A stretch of DNA of 64,000 nt, from the NCBI RefSeq assembly GCF_007655005.1, contig NZ_SZVW01000025.1, positions 1-64,000 on the forward strand, written 5' to 3'. The notes under the pieces were generated by a model. It was not told the DNA's origin and did not search any database. It worked only from the letters and a program-made list of their open reading frames with translations. The DNA is from Streptomyces tibetensis (GTDB lineage Bacteria > Actinomycetota > Actinomycetes > Streptomycetales > Streptomycetaceae). The position numbers were made by a program, and so were the translations under genes. Shown here one piece after another: positions 26,007-32,533 of the stretch. Numbering within the stretch: the stretch's first letter is position 1; each line of letters begins with the position of its first letter.

Positions 26007-26086
26007 GGTGACGGAGTCGACTCCTGGTCCTCCGTGCATCACCTTTCACGGCCCTGGCTGGTTCCCCCCTCCAGCCAGGGCTTTTT
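26007..26086 (+). ncRNA. Candidate structured small RNA or leader with intrinsic terminator
   Basis: Two hairpins lie in the otherwise gene-free stretch 25949-26216. The first pairs GGTGACGGAG (26007-26016) with CTCCG and TCACC (26030-26034 and 26039-26043), with a TGCA bulge on the 3' side; its 5' part also contains the perfect DNA palindrome GGAGTCGACTCC (26013-26024). The second is a canonical Rho-independent terminator: GCCCTGGCTGG (26051-26061), a loop with six consecutive C, CCAGCCAGGGC (26071-26081), then five T. An AT-richer CATATACG just upstream could be a -10 region. It could be a free small RNA or an attenuator ahead of the cNMP-binding gene at 26217. No Rfam family is claimed. 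Confidence 0.5.
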
Positions 26087-26216
26087 CATGCCCGGGCGGC
26101 CTGCCGGAAGAAGTCCCGTACGCCGAGGTGCTCGCCGCCCCGGCAGCGGCTGAAATGGGCTTAGGACCCCTGGACACAGCACCGCAAGTCGACCGCCCGG
26201 CGAGGAGCTCCGCGTC

Positions 26217-26672
26217 ATGACCAAAGCGATCAAACTCCTGACCGCCCTGCCTCCGCCCCAGCGGCAGCGCCTGATGACGCTCGCCCGGGAGGTGTCCTTC
26301 CCCGAGGACGCCCGGATCTTCGAGGCGGGCGGCACGGCCGACCGCTTCTGGGTCATCCGCTCCGGCGCCGTCTCCCTGGACCAGCAGGTGAACTCCCTGC
26401 AGCGGGTGACGGTGGCCAGCCTCGGCGCAGGCGACCTGCTCGGCTGGTCCTGGCTGTTCCCGCCGTACACCTGGGACTTCGGCGCGGTGGCGTTCAGCCC
26501 GGTGCGGGCCTACGAGTTCGACGCGGAGGCCGTGCTGGAGCTGTGCCAGGAGGACCCGCAACTCGGGATGATGCTGGTGCGCAACGTCGCCGAGGTGCTA
26601 GCCCACCGGCTGGAGATGACCCGGGGCAAGCTGATGGACCAGTACACGCTGCACCGGCGCGGAGCCCTGTGA
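26217..26672 (+). CDS. Stand-alone cyclic nucleotide-binding (Crp-like) domain protein
   Basis: A 151-residue protein with a cNMP-binding beta-roll (about residues 10-125: VSFPEDARIFEAGGTADRFW, VIRSGAVSLDQQ, LGAGDLLGWSWLFPP) and a C-terminal helix (LVRNVAEVLAHRLEMTRGKL) like the Crp dimer helix. It ends there: no helix-turn-helix follows, so it is unlikely to bind DNA alone. The ordinary phosphate-binding Arg of cAMP sites is not evident. GAGGAG nine bases upstream supports ATG 26217. It probably senses a ligand and acts on a partner protein. The candidate RNA and terminator precede it by 130 bases. Confidence 0.82.
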   Translation: MTKAIKLLTALPPPQRQRLMTLAREVSFPEDARIFEAGGTADRFWVIRSGAVSLDQQVNSLQRVTVASLGAGDLLGWSWLFPPYTWDFGAVAFSPVRAYEFDAEAVLELCQEDPQLGMMLVRNVAEVLAHRLEMTRGKLMDQYTLHRRGAL

Positions 26673-26685
26673 GCCGCGTGAGCCC

Positions 26686-27978
26686 TCAGACCCGGTAGCG
26701 GCGCAGCGCCGGTACGGCGGTGGCCAGCACCAGCATCACCGCGACGACCAGCAGTCCGCCGCCGGCGACGGCGGTGCGGGGGCCGAAGGCGGAGCCCGCG
26801 GTGCCGTGCAGCACGTCGGCCAGGCGTGGCCCGCCCGCCACGACGACGGTGAAGACGCCCTGCATGCGCCCGCGCATCTCGTCGGTGGCGGCGGACAGCA
26901 GGATCGCCCCGCGGAAGACCATGGAGACCATGTCGGCCACCCCGGCCAGGGCGAGGAAGGCCACCGCGACCCAGAGGTTGCCGCTCAGCCCGAAGCCCGT
27001 GATGGCCACACCCCAGGCGACCACCGCCCCGATGACCATCAGGCCGTGCCGCCGGGCCCGGGAGAAGGTGCCGGAGAACAGTCCGCCCAGCACGGCGCCG
27101 ACGGGGATCGCCGCGAACAGCAGGCCCAGGGCGAGCCCTTCGCCGTAGGGGGCGTAGGTCTGGGAGGCGAGCTGCGGGAAGAGGGCGCGGGGCATGCCGA
27201 GGACCATGGCGACGATGTCGGCGAGGAAGGACAGCAGCAGCACGGTGTGGCCGGAGATGTAGCGGAAACCGGCGGCGATCTCCTTCACGCCCGCGCGCCG
27301 TACCACCGTTCCGGCCAGGGGCGGCAGCGAGGGCAGCCGGTACACCGCCCACACCGTCACGCACAGCGCCAGCGCATCGACGAGGTACAGCTCGGGCAGG
27401 CCGATGACGGGGATGAGGGCGCCGGCGAGCAGCGGGCCGACCACCTGGCCGGTCTGCATCACGGTCGAGCCGAGGGCGTTGGCGGCCGGCAGTTCGTCCG
27501 CGGGGACCAGCCGGGCGATGGAGGCGCTGCGGGCCGGTGCGTTCAGGCCCCAGAAGGCCTGCTGCACGGCCAGCAGCAGCATCAGCGCGGCCACCGACTC
27601 CAGGCCGGCGAAGGCCTGGAGCCAGAACAGCAGCGAGGTGACGGCGATGCCGCTGTTGGTGATCAGCAGCAGCTTGCGCCGGTCCATGGTGTCGGCGATC
27701 GCCCCGCCCCACAGCGCGAACACGATCAGGGGCACGAGGCCGGCCAGGCTCGCGGCGCCCACCCAGGCCGAGGAGCCCGTGATGTCGTAGATCTGCTTGG
27801 GGACGGCGACGGCGGTGAGCTGGCTGCCGACGGCCGTGACGACGGTGGAGCCCCACAGCCGCCGGTAGGCGGGGCGGCGCAGGGGCCGGGTGTCCATCGC
27901 CCAGCGCCGCCAGCCGCGCCGCCGGGGCGCCTCATGCTCGGGTTCCCGCTCTTGTCTCGTGTTCTCGCTCGTGTCCAC
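26686..27978 (-). CDS. MFS transporter
   Basis: A 430-residue major facilitator with about 12 transmembrane helices, of the MFS_3/enterobactin-exporter-like type (drug or siderophore efflux). After a charged N-terminal tail (ENTRQEREPEHEAPRRRGWR) the family sequence begins PLRRPAYRRLWGSTVVTAVG; the loop 2-3 motif reads GGAIADTMDRRKLLLITN. Substrate cannot be inferred. AAGGAAG precedes GTG 27978. It is convergent with the cNMP-binding gene, 13 bases apart. Confidence 0.85.
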   Translation of the reverse strand: MDTSENTRQEREPEHEAPRRRGWRRWAMDTRPLRRPAYRRLWGSTVVTAVGSQLTAVAVPKQIYDITGSSAWVGAASLAGLVPLIVFALWGGAIADTMDRRKLLLITNSGIAVTSLLFWLQAFAGLESVAALMLLLAVQQAFWGLNAPARSASIARLVPADELPAANALGSTVMQTGQVVGPLLAGALIPVIGLPELYLVDALALCVTVWAVYRLPSLPPLAGTVVRRAGVKEIAAGFRYISGHTVLLLSFLADIVAMVLGMPRALFPQLASQTYAPYGEGLALGLLFAAIPVGAVLGGLFSGTFSRARRHGLMVIGAVVAWGVAITGFGLSGNLWVAVAFLALAGVADMVSMVFRGAILLSAATDEMRGRMQGVFTVVVAGGPRLADVLHGTAGSAFGPRTAVAGGGLLVVAVMLVLATAVPALRRYRV

Positions 27979-28061
27979 GCGCCGCTTCCTTGATGCTCGC
28001 TACACCTTTCCGGGCGAGGATCACTATCTCACCGGCCCGGCCACGCCCCGCGGCCGAGGTG

Positions 28062-28679
28062 TCAGCTGCCGGCGATGAGCACGGCGCCGAGCACGACCAT
28101 GGTGGCGGCGACCAAGCCGTCCAGGACACGCCAGGCGGCGGGCGTGGCGAGGAAACGGCCGAGCACACGAGCTCCGAACCCGAGGGCGGTGAACCAGCAC
28201 AGGCTGGCCAGCACGGCGCCGAGGCCGAAGGTCCAGCGCAGCGAACCGTGGTCGGCGGCGACGGACCCCAGCAGGAACACGGTGTCGAGGTAGACGTGCG
28301 GATTGAGCCAGGTCATCGCCAGGCAGGTGAGCACGGCCCGGCGCACCGATCCGGTCGCGTCCCCCTCGATCCGCAGTACGCCCCCGTCCGGCCGGAACAC
28401 CCGGCGGGCTGCCAGGGCGCCGTAGCACAGCAGGAAGGCGCCGCCGATCCAGCCGACCACCGTGAGGGCGCCCGGCCACTTCACCACCACCGCTCCGACC
28501 CCGCCGACCCCGAGCGCGATGAGTGCCGCGTCGGACAAGGCGCAGATTCCGACCACCGCGAGGACGGCCTGGCGCCGGATCCCCTGCCGCAGGACGAACG
28601 CGTTCTGGGCGCCGATGGCGACGATCAGGGACAGTCCGGTGCCGAAACCGGCGGCGCCGGCGGTGAAGGTGCTGGTCAT
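28062..28679 (-). CDS. LysE/ArgO-type amino acid exporter
   Basis: A 205-residue membrane protein with about six helices and the LysE family start GFGTGLSLIVAIGAQNAFVLRQGI, followed by LSDAALIALGVGGVG and AMTWLNPHVYLDTVFLLGSV. Members export lysine or arginine (LysE in Corynebacterium, ArgO in E. coli). It is divergent from an ArgP-like LysR regulator, the classic regulatory pair: the regulator activates the exporter when basic amino acids accumulate. Start at 28679 by alignment with the conserved N terminus. Confidence 0.9.
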   Translation of the reverse strand: MTSTFTAGAAGFGTGLSLIVAIGAQNAFVLRQGIRRQAVLAVVGICALSDAALIALGVGGVGAVVVKWPGALTVVGWIGGAFLLCYGALAARRVFRPDGGVLRIEGDATGSVRRAVLTCLAMTWLNPHVYLDTVFLLGSVAADHGSLRWTFGLGAVLASLCWFTALGFGARVLGRFLATPAAWRVLDGLVAATMVVLGAVLIAGS

Positions 28680-28714
28680 GGCGTCGACGCTACGGAGACA
28701 TCGAGATCGGGTCC

Positions 28715-28742
28715 AGCTAAAGATTCTTATGTATCATTAGCT
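28715..28742. promoter_or_regulatory. Operator candidate between exporter and ArgP-like genes
   Basis: AGCTAA (28715-28720) and TTAGCT (28737-28742) form a perfect inverted repeat separated by the AT-rich 16-base segment 28721-28736, in a 77-base divergent intergenic region of otherwise high GC. It contains T-N11-A arrangements typical of LysR-type boxes, so it is the likely ArgP-like binding site and overlaps at least one promoter. Confidence 0.55.
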
Positions 28743-28756
28743 GACGTGATGATGAC

Positions 28757-29659
28757 GTGATGATGACGGATCTCCCGCTGGACCAGGTGCGGACCCTGCT
28801 CGCCGTCGTGGACGAGGGGACGTTCGACGCGGCGGCGGCCGCGCTGCACGTGACGCCGTCGGCGATCAGCCAGCGGGTGAAGGCGCTGGAGCAGCGCACG
28901 GGGCGGGTTCTGCTGCTGCGGACCAAGCCGGTGCGGCCGACCGAGTCGGGCGAGGTCCTGGTGCGGCTGGCCCGCCAGGTGGCACGGCTGGAGCACGACG
29001 CCTACGCGGAGCTCGGACTGAGCGGCGCCGGGGAGCCGACCCGGGTGTCGGTGGCGGTGAACGCCGACTCGCTGGCCACCTGGTTCCTTCCGGTGCTCAC
29101 CCGCGTACCGGAGGAGTTGCGGCTCTACTTCGAGCTGCGCCGCGAGGACGAGGACCACACGGCGGCGCTGCTGCGGGAGGGCGCGGTGATGGCGGCGGTG
29201 ACCTCGTCGCCGGATCCGGTGCCGGGCTGCTCCGTGCGGTCGCTCGGCCGGATGCGCTATCTGCCCGTGGCCGCGCCGGACTTCGCGGCGCGGCACCTCG
29301 GCGGGCCCCTGGCCCAGGCACTCAGGGAGGTGCCCGTGGTGGTCTTCGACCGGCGCGACGACTTCCAGGACGGTTTCGTCCGCGGGCTCACCAGGGGGCA
29401 CGCCGGCGCGAGCGCGCTCCGGCACTACGTGCCGACCTCGGAGGGCTTCGTCGAGGCCGTCGCCGCCGGGCTGGGCTGGGGCCTGGTGCCGGAACCCCAG
29501 GCGGACCCCCTGCTGCGTGACGGCCGCCTCGTCGGCATCGCCCCGCGCCGCACGGTCGACGTGCCGCTGTACTGGCAGCAGTGGAAGCTCGACTCGCCGG
29601 CGCTCGCGCAGGTGGCGGAGACGGTGACGGCGACCGCGGCGCAGGCGCTGCGGCCCTGA
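28757..29659 (+). CDS. LysR-family regulator, ArgP/LysG-like
   Basis: A 300-residue LysR-type transcription factor. Residues about 5-65 form the winged helix-turn-helix (LDQVRTLLAVVDEGTFDAAA and ALHVTPSAISQRVKALEQRT, the ArgP/IciA pattern); about 90-295 is the effector-binding domain. It probably activates the divergent exporter in response to lysine or arginine. The start is ambiguous: GTG 28757 and ATG 28760 and 28763 are all in frame within an 11-base direct repeat (GTGATGATGAC at 28746 and 28757), and no Shine-Dalgarno sequence precedes them, so the message might be leaderless. Confidence 0.9.
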   Translation: MMMTDLPLDQVRTLLAVVDEGTFDAAAAALHVTPSAISQRVKALEQRTGRVLLLRTKPVRPTESGEVLVRLARQVARLEHDAYAELGLSGAGEPTRVSVAVNADSLATWFLPVLTRVPEELRLYFELRREDEDHTAALLREGAVMAAVTSSPDPVPGCSVRSLGRMRYLPVAAPDFAARHLGGPLAQALREVPVVVFDRRDDFQDGFVRGLTRGHAGASALRHYVPTSEGFVEAVAAGLGWGLVPEPQADPLLRDGRLVGIAPRRTVDVPLYWQQWKLDSPALAQVAETVTATAAQALRP

Positions 29660-29663
29660 GACC

Positions 29664-30371
29664 TCAGTCGCGGAAGGCCTCCAGCCGGGCCGCCGCGCTG
29701 TCCAGCAGCATCTCCAGCGCCGTCGGGTAGGCGCTGTCGAGCATGCGGGTGGCGAGCAGCGGCGCCGCCTCGGCGATGCGGGGGTGGGTGGTGGCGGGCA
29801 GACGGGCATACGTCGAGCGCCACATGTCCTCGTCGGCGTGCAGCGAGTCGCTGGGCAGGGCCAGCGAGGCGGCGTCCAGCGCGGCGAACGCCAGGGTCTG
29901 GTCGATGAAGGCGTGGTAGATGCGCACGGTGTCGGGCAGCGGGAAACCGGCCGTGCGCAGGACGTCCAGGACCGCCTCGTCGGCGGCCAGCTCATGGGCC
30001 CGGCCCGTGACGCGGTTCGTGGTCAGCAGGGCGGCCTGCGGATGGGCGAGATACGCGGCGTGGATGCCCAGCCCGAAGGACCGCAGGTCCGCCCGCCACT
30101 CCCCCGTGCGCCGCCAGCCCCGAAGGGCCTGGCCGATGAGCGCGTCGCCGATGGCGAGGGTCAGCTCGTCCATGCCGCGGAAGTACCGGTAGAGCGTGCT
30201 CGGATCCGCGTCGAGGGCGAGGCCGAGCCGACGGGCTGTCAGTCCCGCGCTGCCGTGTTCGCGCAGCATGCGCAGCGCGGTCTCGACGATCAGCTCCTCG
30301 GACAGCACGGTGCCGCTCTTGGTGGGCCTGCGCCGGCGGCGTTTGTCCTCGGGCACCACGGGCTTCGGCAC
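29664..30371 (-). CDS. TetR-family regulator
   Basis: A 235-residue repressor. After a basic tail (DKRRRRRPTKSG) residues about 20-75 hold the helix-turn-helix (ETALRMLREHGSAGLTARRL, then LDADPSTLYRYFRGMDELT), and the rest resembles the TetR_C ligand-binding domain. AAGGAGG nine bases upstream supports GTG 30371. It is divergent from the saccharopine dehydrogenase-like gene at 30476, so that gene is its probable target, although I see no clean palindrome in the 104 bases between. It ends four bases from the ArgP-like gene, convergent. Confidence 0.88.
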   Translation of the reverse strand: MPKPVVPEDKRRRRRPTKSGTVLSEELIVETALRMLREHGSAGLTARRLGLALDADPSTLYRYFRGMDELTLAIGDALIGQALRGWRRTGEWRADLRSFGLGIHAAYLAHPQAALLTTNRVTGRAHELAADEAVLDVLRTAGFPLPDTVRIYHAFIDQTLAFAALDAASLALPSDSLHADEDMWRSTYARLPATTHPRIAEAAPLLATRMLDSAYPTALEMLLDSAAARLEAFRD

Positions 30372-30399
30372 GACGGGCTCCCTCCTTATGCCAACGCCA

Positions 30400-30429
30400 T
30401 TGACCTTATGTGACAGGGCGGCGTTTCAT
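30400..30429 (+). promoter_or_regulatory. Weak sigma-70-type promoter candidate
   Basis: TTGACC (30400-30405), 18 bases and TTTCAT (30424-30429) is a plausible vegetative-type promoter for the gene at 30476. The -10 box is a poor match, so confidence is low. Confidence 0.25.
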
Positions 30430-30475
30430 CTCCCCAAGGGCGCGTCACGTTCTTCGCACATAGGGAGTTTCTGTC

Positions 30476-31693
30476 ATGCGTGTACTGCTCGTGGGAGCCG
30501 GCGGAGTGGGCGGCGCCATCACGCGGATCGCGGCCCGGCGGCCGTTCTTCGAGGCCATGGTGGTGGCCGACTACGACCCGGACCGCGCCGCGGCGGCGGT
30601 CGCGGCGCTCGGCGACGACGCGCGCTTCACGGCGGAACAGGTCGACGCGAGCGACGAGAGTGCCGTCGCGCGCCTGCTCGCCCGGCACCGCTGCGACGTC
30701 CTCCTCAACGCCACCGACCCCCGCTTCGTGATGCCGCTGTTCCGCGCGGCCCGGGCCGCGGGCGCCGCCTACCTCGACATGGCGATGTCGCTGTCCCGCC
30801 CGCACGCGGAACGGCCGTACGAGGAGTGCGGGGTCAAGCTCGGCGACGAACAGTTCGCGCAGGCCGCGGACTGGGAGAAGGAGGGGCTGCTGGCCCTCGT
30901 CGGGATGGGGGTGGAGCCTGGCCTGTCGGACGTGTTCGCGCGGTACGCCGCCGACGAACTCTTCGACGAGATCGAGGAGATCGGCATCCGCGACGGCGCG
31001 AACCTGACCGTGGACGGCTACGACTTCGCGCCCTCGTTCAGCATCTGGACCACCATCGAGGAGTGCCTCAACCCGCCGGTCGTCTACGAGGGCGGGAAGG
31101 GCTGGTTCACCACCGAGCCGTTCAGCGAGCCCGAAGTGTTCGACTTCCCCGAAGGCATCGGCCCGGTCGAGTGCGTGAACGTGGAGCACGAGGAGGTGCT
31201 GCTCGTCCCGCGCTGGGTCGACGCCCGCCGGGTGACCTTCAAGTACGGCCTGGGCCGGGAGTTCGTCGAGACGCTGCGGACCCTGCACCTGCTGGGCCTG
31301 GACCGTACCGACCCGGTGACCGTGCCCGGGCCGGACGGACCGGTGAAGGTCTCGCCCCGGGACGTGGTCGCCGCGTGCCTGCCCGACCCGGCGACGCTGG
31401 GCGAGCGGATGCACGGCAAGACGTGTGCGGGCACCTGGGTGCGGGGCGTGAAGGACGGTGAGCCGCGCGAGGTGTACCTCTACCACGTGGTCGACAACCA
31501 GTGGTCCATGACCGAGTACGGCTCCCAGGCCGTGGTGTGGCAGACGGCGATCAACCCCGTCGTCGCGCTCGAACTCCTCGCGACGGGCGCCTGGTCAGGT
31601 GCCGGAGTACTCGGCCCGGAGGCCTTCCCCGCCCGGCCGTTCCTGGACCTGCTGACGGACTACGGTTCCCCCTGGGGCATGCGGGAGCAGTGA
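30476..31693 (+). CDS. Saccharopine dehydrogenase-family oxidoreductase
   Basis: A 405-residue NAD(P)-dependent enzyme. The Rossmann fold starts at the N terminus (MRVLLVGAGGVGGAITRIAA), followed by LLARHRCDVLLNATDPRFVM and the catalytic domain with GVEPGLSDVFARYAADELFD. Family members act on saccharopine, carboxynorspermidine or unknown amino acids. The nearby lysine/arginine-type exporter and ArgP-like regulator make a basic amino acid substrate attractive, but that is inference only. AGGGAG eight bases upstream fixes ATG 30476. Confidence 0.85.
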   Translation: MRVLLVGAGGVGGAITRIAARRPFFEAMVVADYDPDRAAAAVAALGDDARFTAEQVDASDESAVARLLARHRCDVLLNATDPRFVMPLFRAARAAGAAYLDMAMSLSRPHAERPYEECGVKLGDEQFAQAADWEKEGLLALVGMGVEPGLSDVFARYAADELFDEIEEIGIRDGANLTVDGYDFAPSFSIWTTIEECLNPPVVYEGGKGWFTTEPFSEPEVFDFPEGIGPVECVNVEHEEVLLVPRWVDARRVTFKYGLGREFVETLRTLHLLGLDRTDPVTVPGPDGPVKVSPRDVVAACLPDPATLGERMHGKTCAGTWVRGVKDGEPREVYLYHVVDNQWSMTEYGSQAVVWQTAINPVVALELLATGAWSGAGVLGPEAFPARPFLDLLTDYGSPWGMREQ

Positions 31694-31796
31694 ACGACTG
31701 TCCTGGAACGCCCTGTTTCATCGGGCATCGACAGGTCACCCGAAAGAGAGTAAGCATCCGAGAGAGCACGTTTCTACTGCGATGCAGGTGACTTCG

Positions 31797-32051
31797 ATGG
31801 ACAACTGGCGAGACCACGCTGCCTGTCGGCACGAGGACCCCGAGCTCTTCTTCCCGATCGGCACCTCCGGCCCGGCTCTGTTGCAGACGGAGCAGGCCAA
31901 GGCCGTGTGCCGACGGCGCTGCCCCGTGCAGGAGCAGTGCCTGCAATGGGCCCTGGACACGGGGCAGTCCATCGGCGTGTGGGGCGGGACGAGCGAGAAC
32001 GAACGGCGTGCGCTGAAGCGCCGCACTGCCGCCCGCCGCCGCTCCGGCTGA
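31797..32051 (+). CDS. WhiB-like iron-sulfur protein with CX3C spacing
   Basis: An 84-residue Wbl protein resembling WblE/WhiB1: MDNWRDHAACRHEDPELFFP, then PALLQTEQAKAVCRRRCPVQ and the GVWGG turn (residues 60-64), then a basic C terminus (RRALKRRTAARRRSG) that would bind DNA. Cysteines are 10, 38, 42 and 48, giving C-X27-C-X3-C-X5-C; the usual central spacing is CX2C. Wbl proteins carry a [4Fe-4S] cluster sensitive to O2 and NO and usually bind region 4 of the main sigma factor. AGGTGA (31786-31791) favours ATG 31797; ATG 31782, giving five more residues, is possible but lacks a ribosome site. Confidence 0.9.
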   Translation: MDNWRDHAACRHEDPELFFPIGTSGPALLQTEQAKAVCRRRCPVQEQCLQWALDTGQSIGVWGGTSENERRALKRRTAARRRSG

Positions 32052-32057
32052 CACCGG

Positions 32058-32104
32058 CCCGCACCCCTGGGGAGCTGCAGCGCAGCGGTCCCCAGGGGTG
32101 CGGG
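32058..32104 (+). terminator. Very stable hairpin after the whiB-like gene
   Basis: CCCGCACCCCTGGGGA (32058-32073) pairs perfectly with TCCCCAGGGGTGCGGG (32089-32104), 16 bp; the 15-base loop itself contains GCTGC-AGC-GCAGC (32074-32086). It starts seven bases after the stop codon. There is no U-tract. Confidence 0.7.
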
Positions 32105-32163
32105 CGTCGGGCCGGGGTTAGGCTCGCGGCACGTATCCGTATCGCCGCGGAGAGGAGCCGACC

Positions 32164-32514
32164 ATGAGCGTGCGCGTGCGCCGTGTCTACGATCCCGCCG
32201 AGCCGGAGGACGGGGTGCGGGTGCTGGTCGACCGGCTGTGGCCGCGCGGACTGGCGAAGGACGCGGCCCGGGTGGACGAGTGGCCGAAGGCGCTCACCCC
32301 CTCGACGGAGCTGCGCCGCTGGTACCACGCGGGCGAGGGCTCGTACGAGGAGTTCGCCGAGCGGTACGAGGCGGAGCTCGCCGCCGACGAGGCCGCCGAG
32401 GCGCTCGACAATCTGCGTGATCTGGTCCGCAAGGGCGACGTGACCCTGCTGACCGCTTCGAAGACGCCGGAGCAGAGCCACGCCACCGTGCTGACCCGTC
32501 TCCTCAAAGGATGA
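32164..32514 (+). CDS. DUF488 family protein
   Basis: A 116-residue cytoplasmic protein matching the short DUF488 (YeaO-like) family: RRVYDPAEPEDGVRVLVDRL, then WPRGLAKDAARVDEWPKAL and LVRKGDVTLLTASKTPEQSH. The function is unknown; members are widespread in bacteria. GGAGAGGAG upstream supports ATG 32164. The stop codon lies within a perfect hairpin shared with the convergent flavin dehydrogenase gene. Confidence 0.9.
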   Translation: MSVRVRRVYDPAEPEDGVRVLVDRLWPRGLAKDAARVDEWPKALTPSTELRRWYHAGEGSYEEFAERYEAELAADEAAEALDNLRDLVRKGDVTLLTASKTPEQSHATVLTRLLKG

Positions 32515-32523
32515 GGAGACGGG
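32495..32523. terminator. Bidirectional hairpin terminator
   Basis: CCCGTCTCCTCA (32495-32506) and TGAGGAGACGGG (32512-32523) form a perfect 12-bp stem with loop AAGGA between two convergent genes. The DUF488 stop (TGA 32512-32514) is part of the right arm. Confidence 0.65.
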
Positions 32524-32533
32524 CCCGCGTCCG

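Noticed and set aside
26217..26672. Encapsulin family 2B association, because a cNMP-binding domain and a tailed polyprenyl synthase are both present
   Set aside because: The cNMP protein is too short to contain a shell (HK97) fold and lies 22 kb away; no shell gene was seen.
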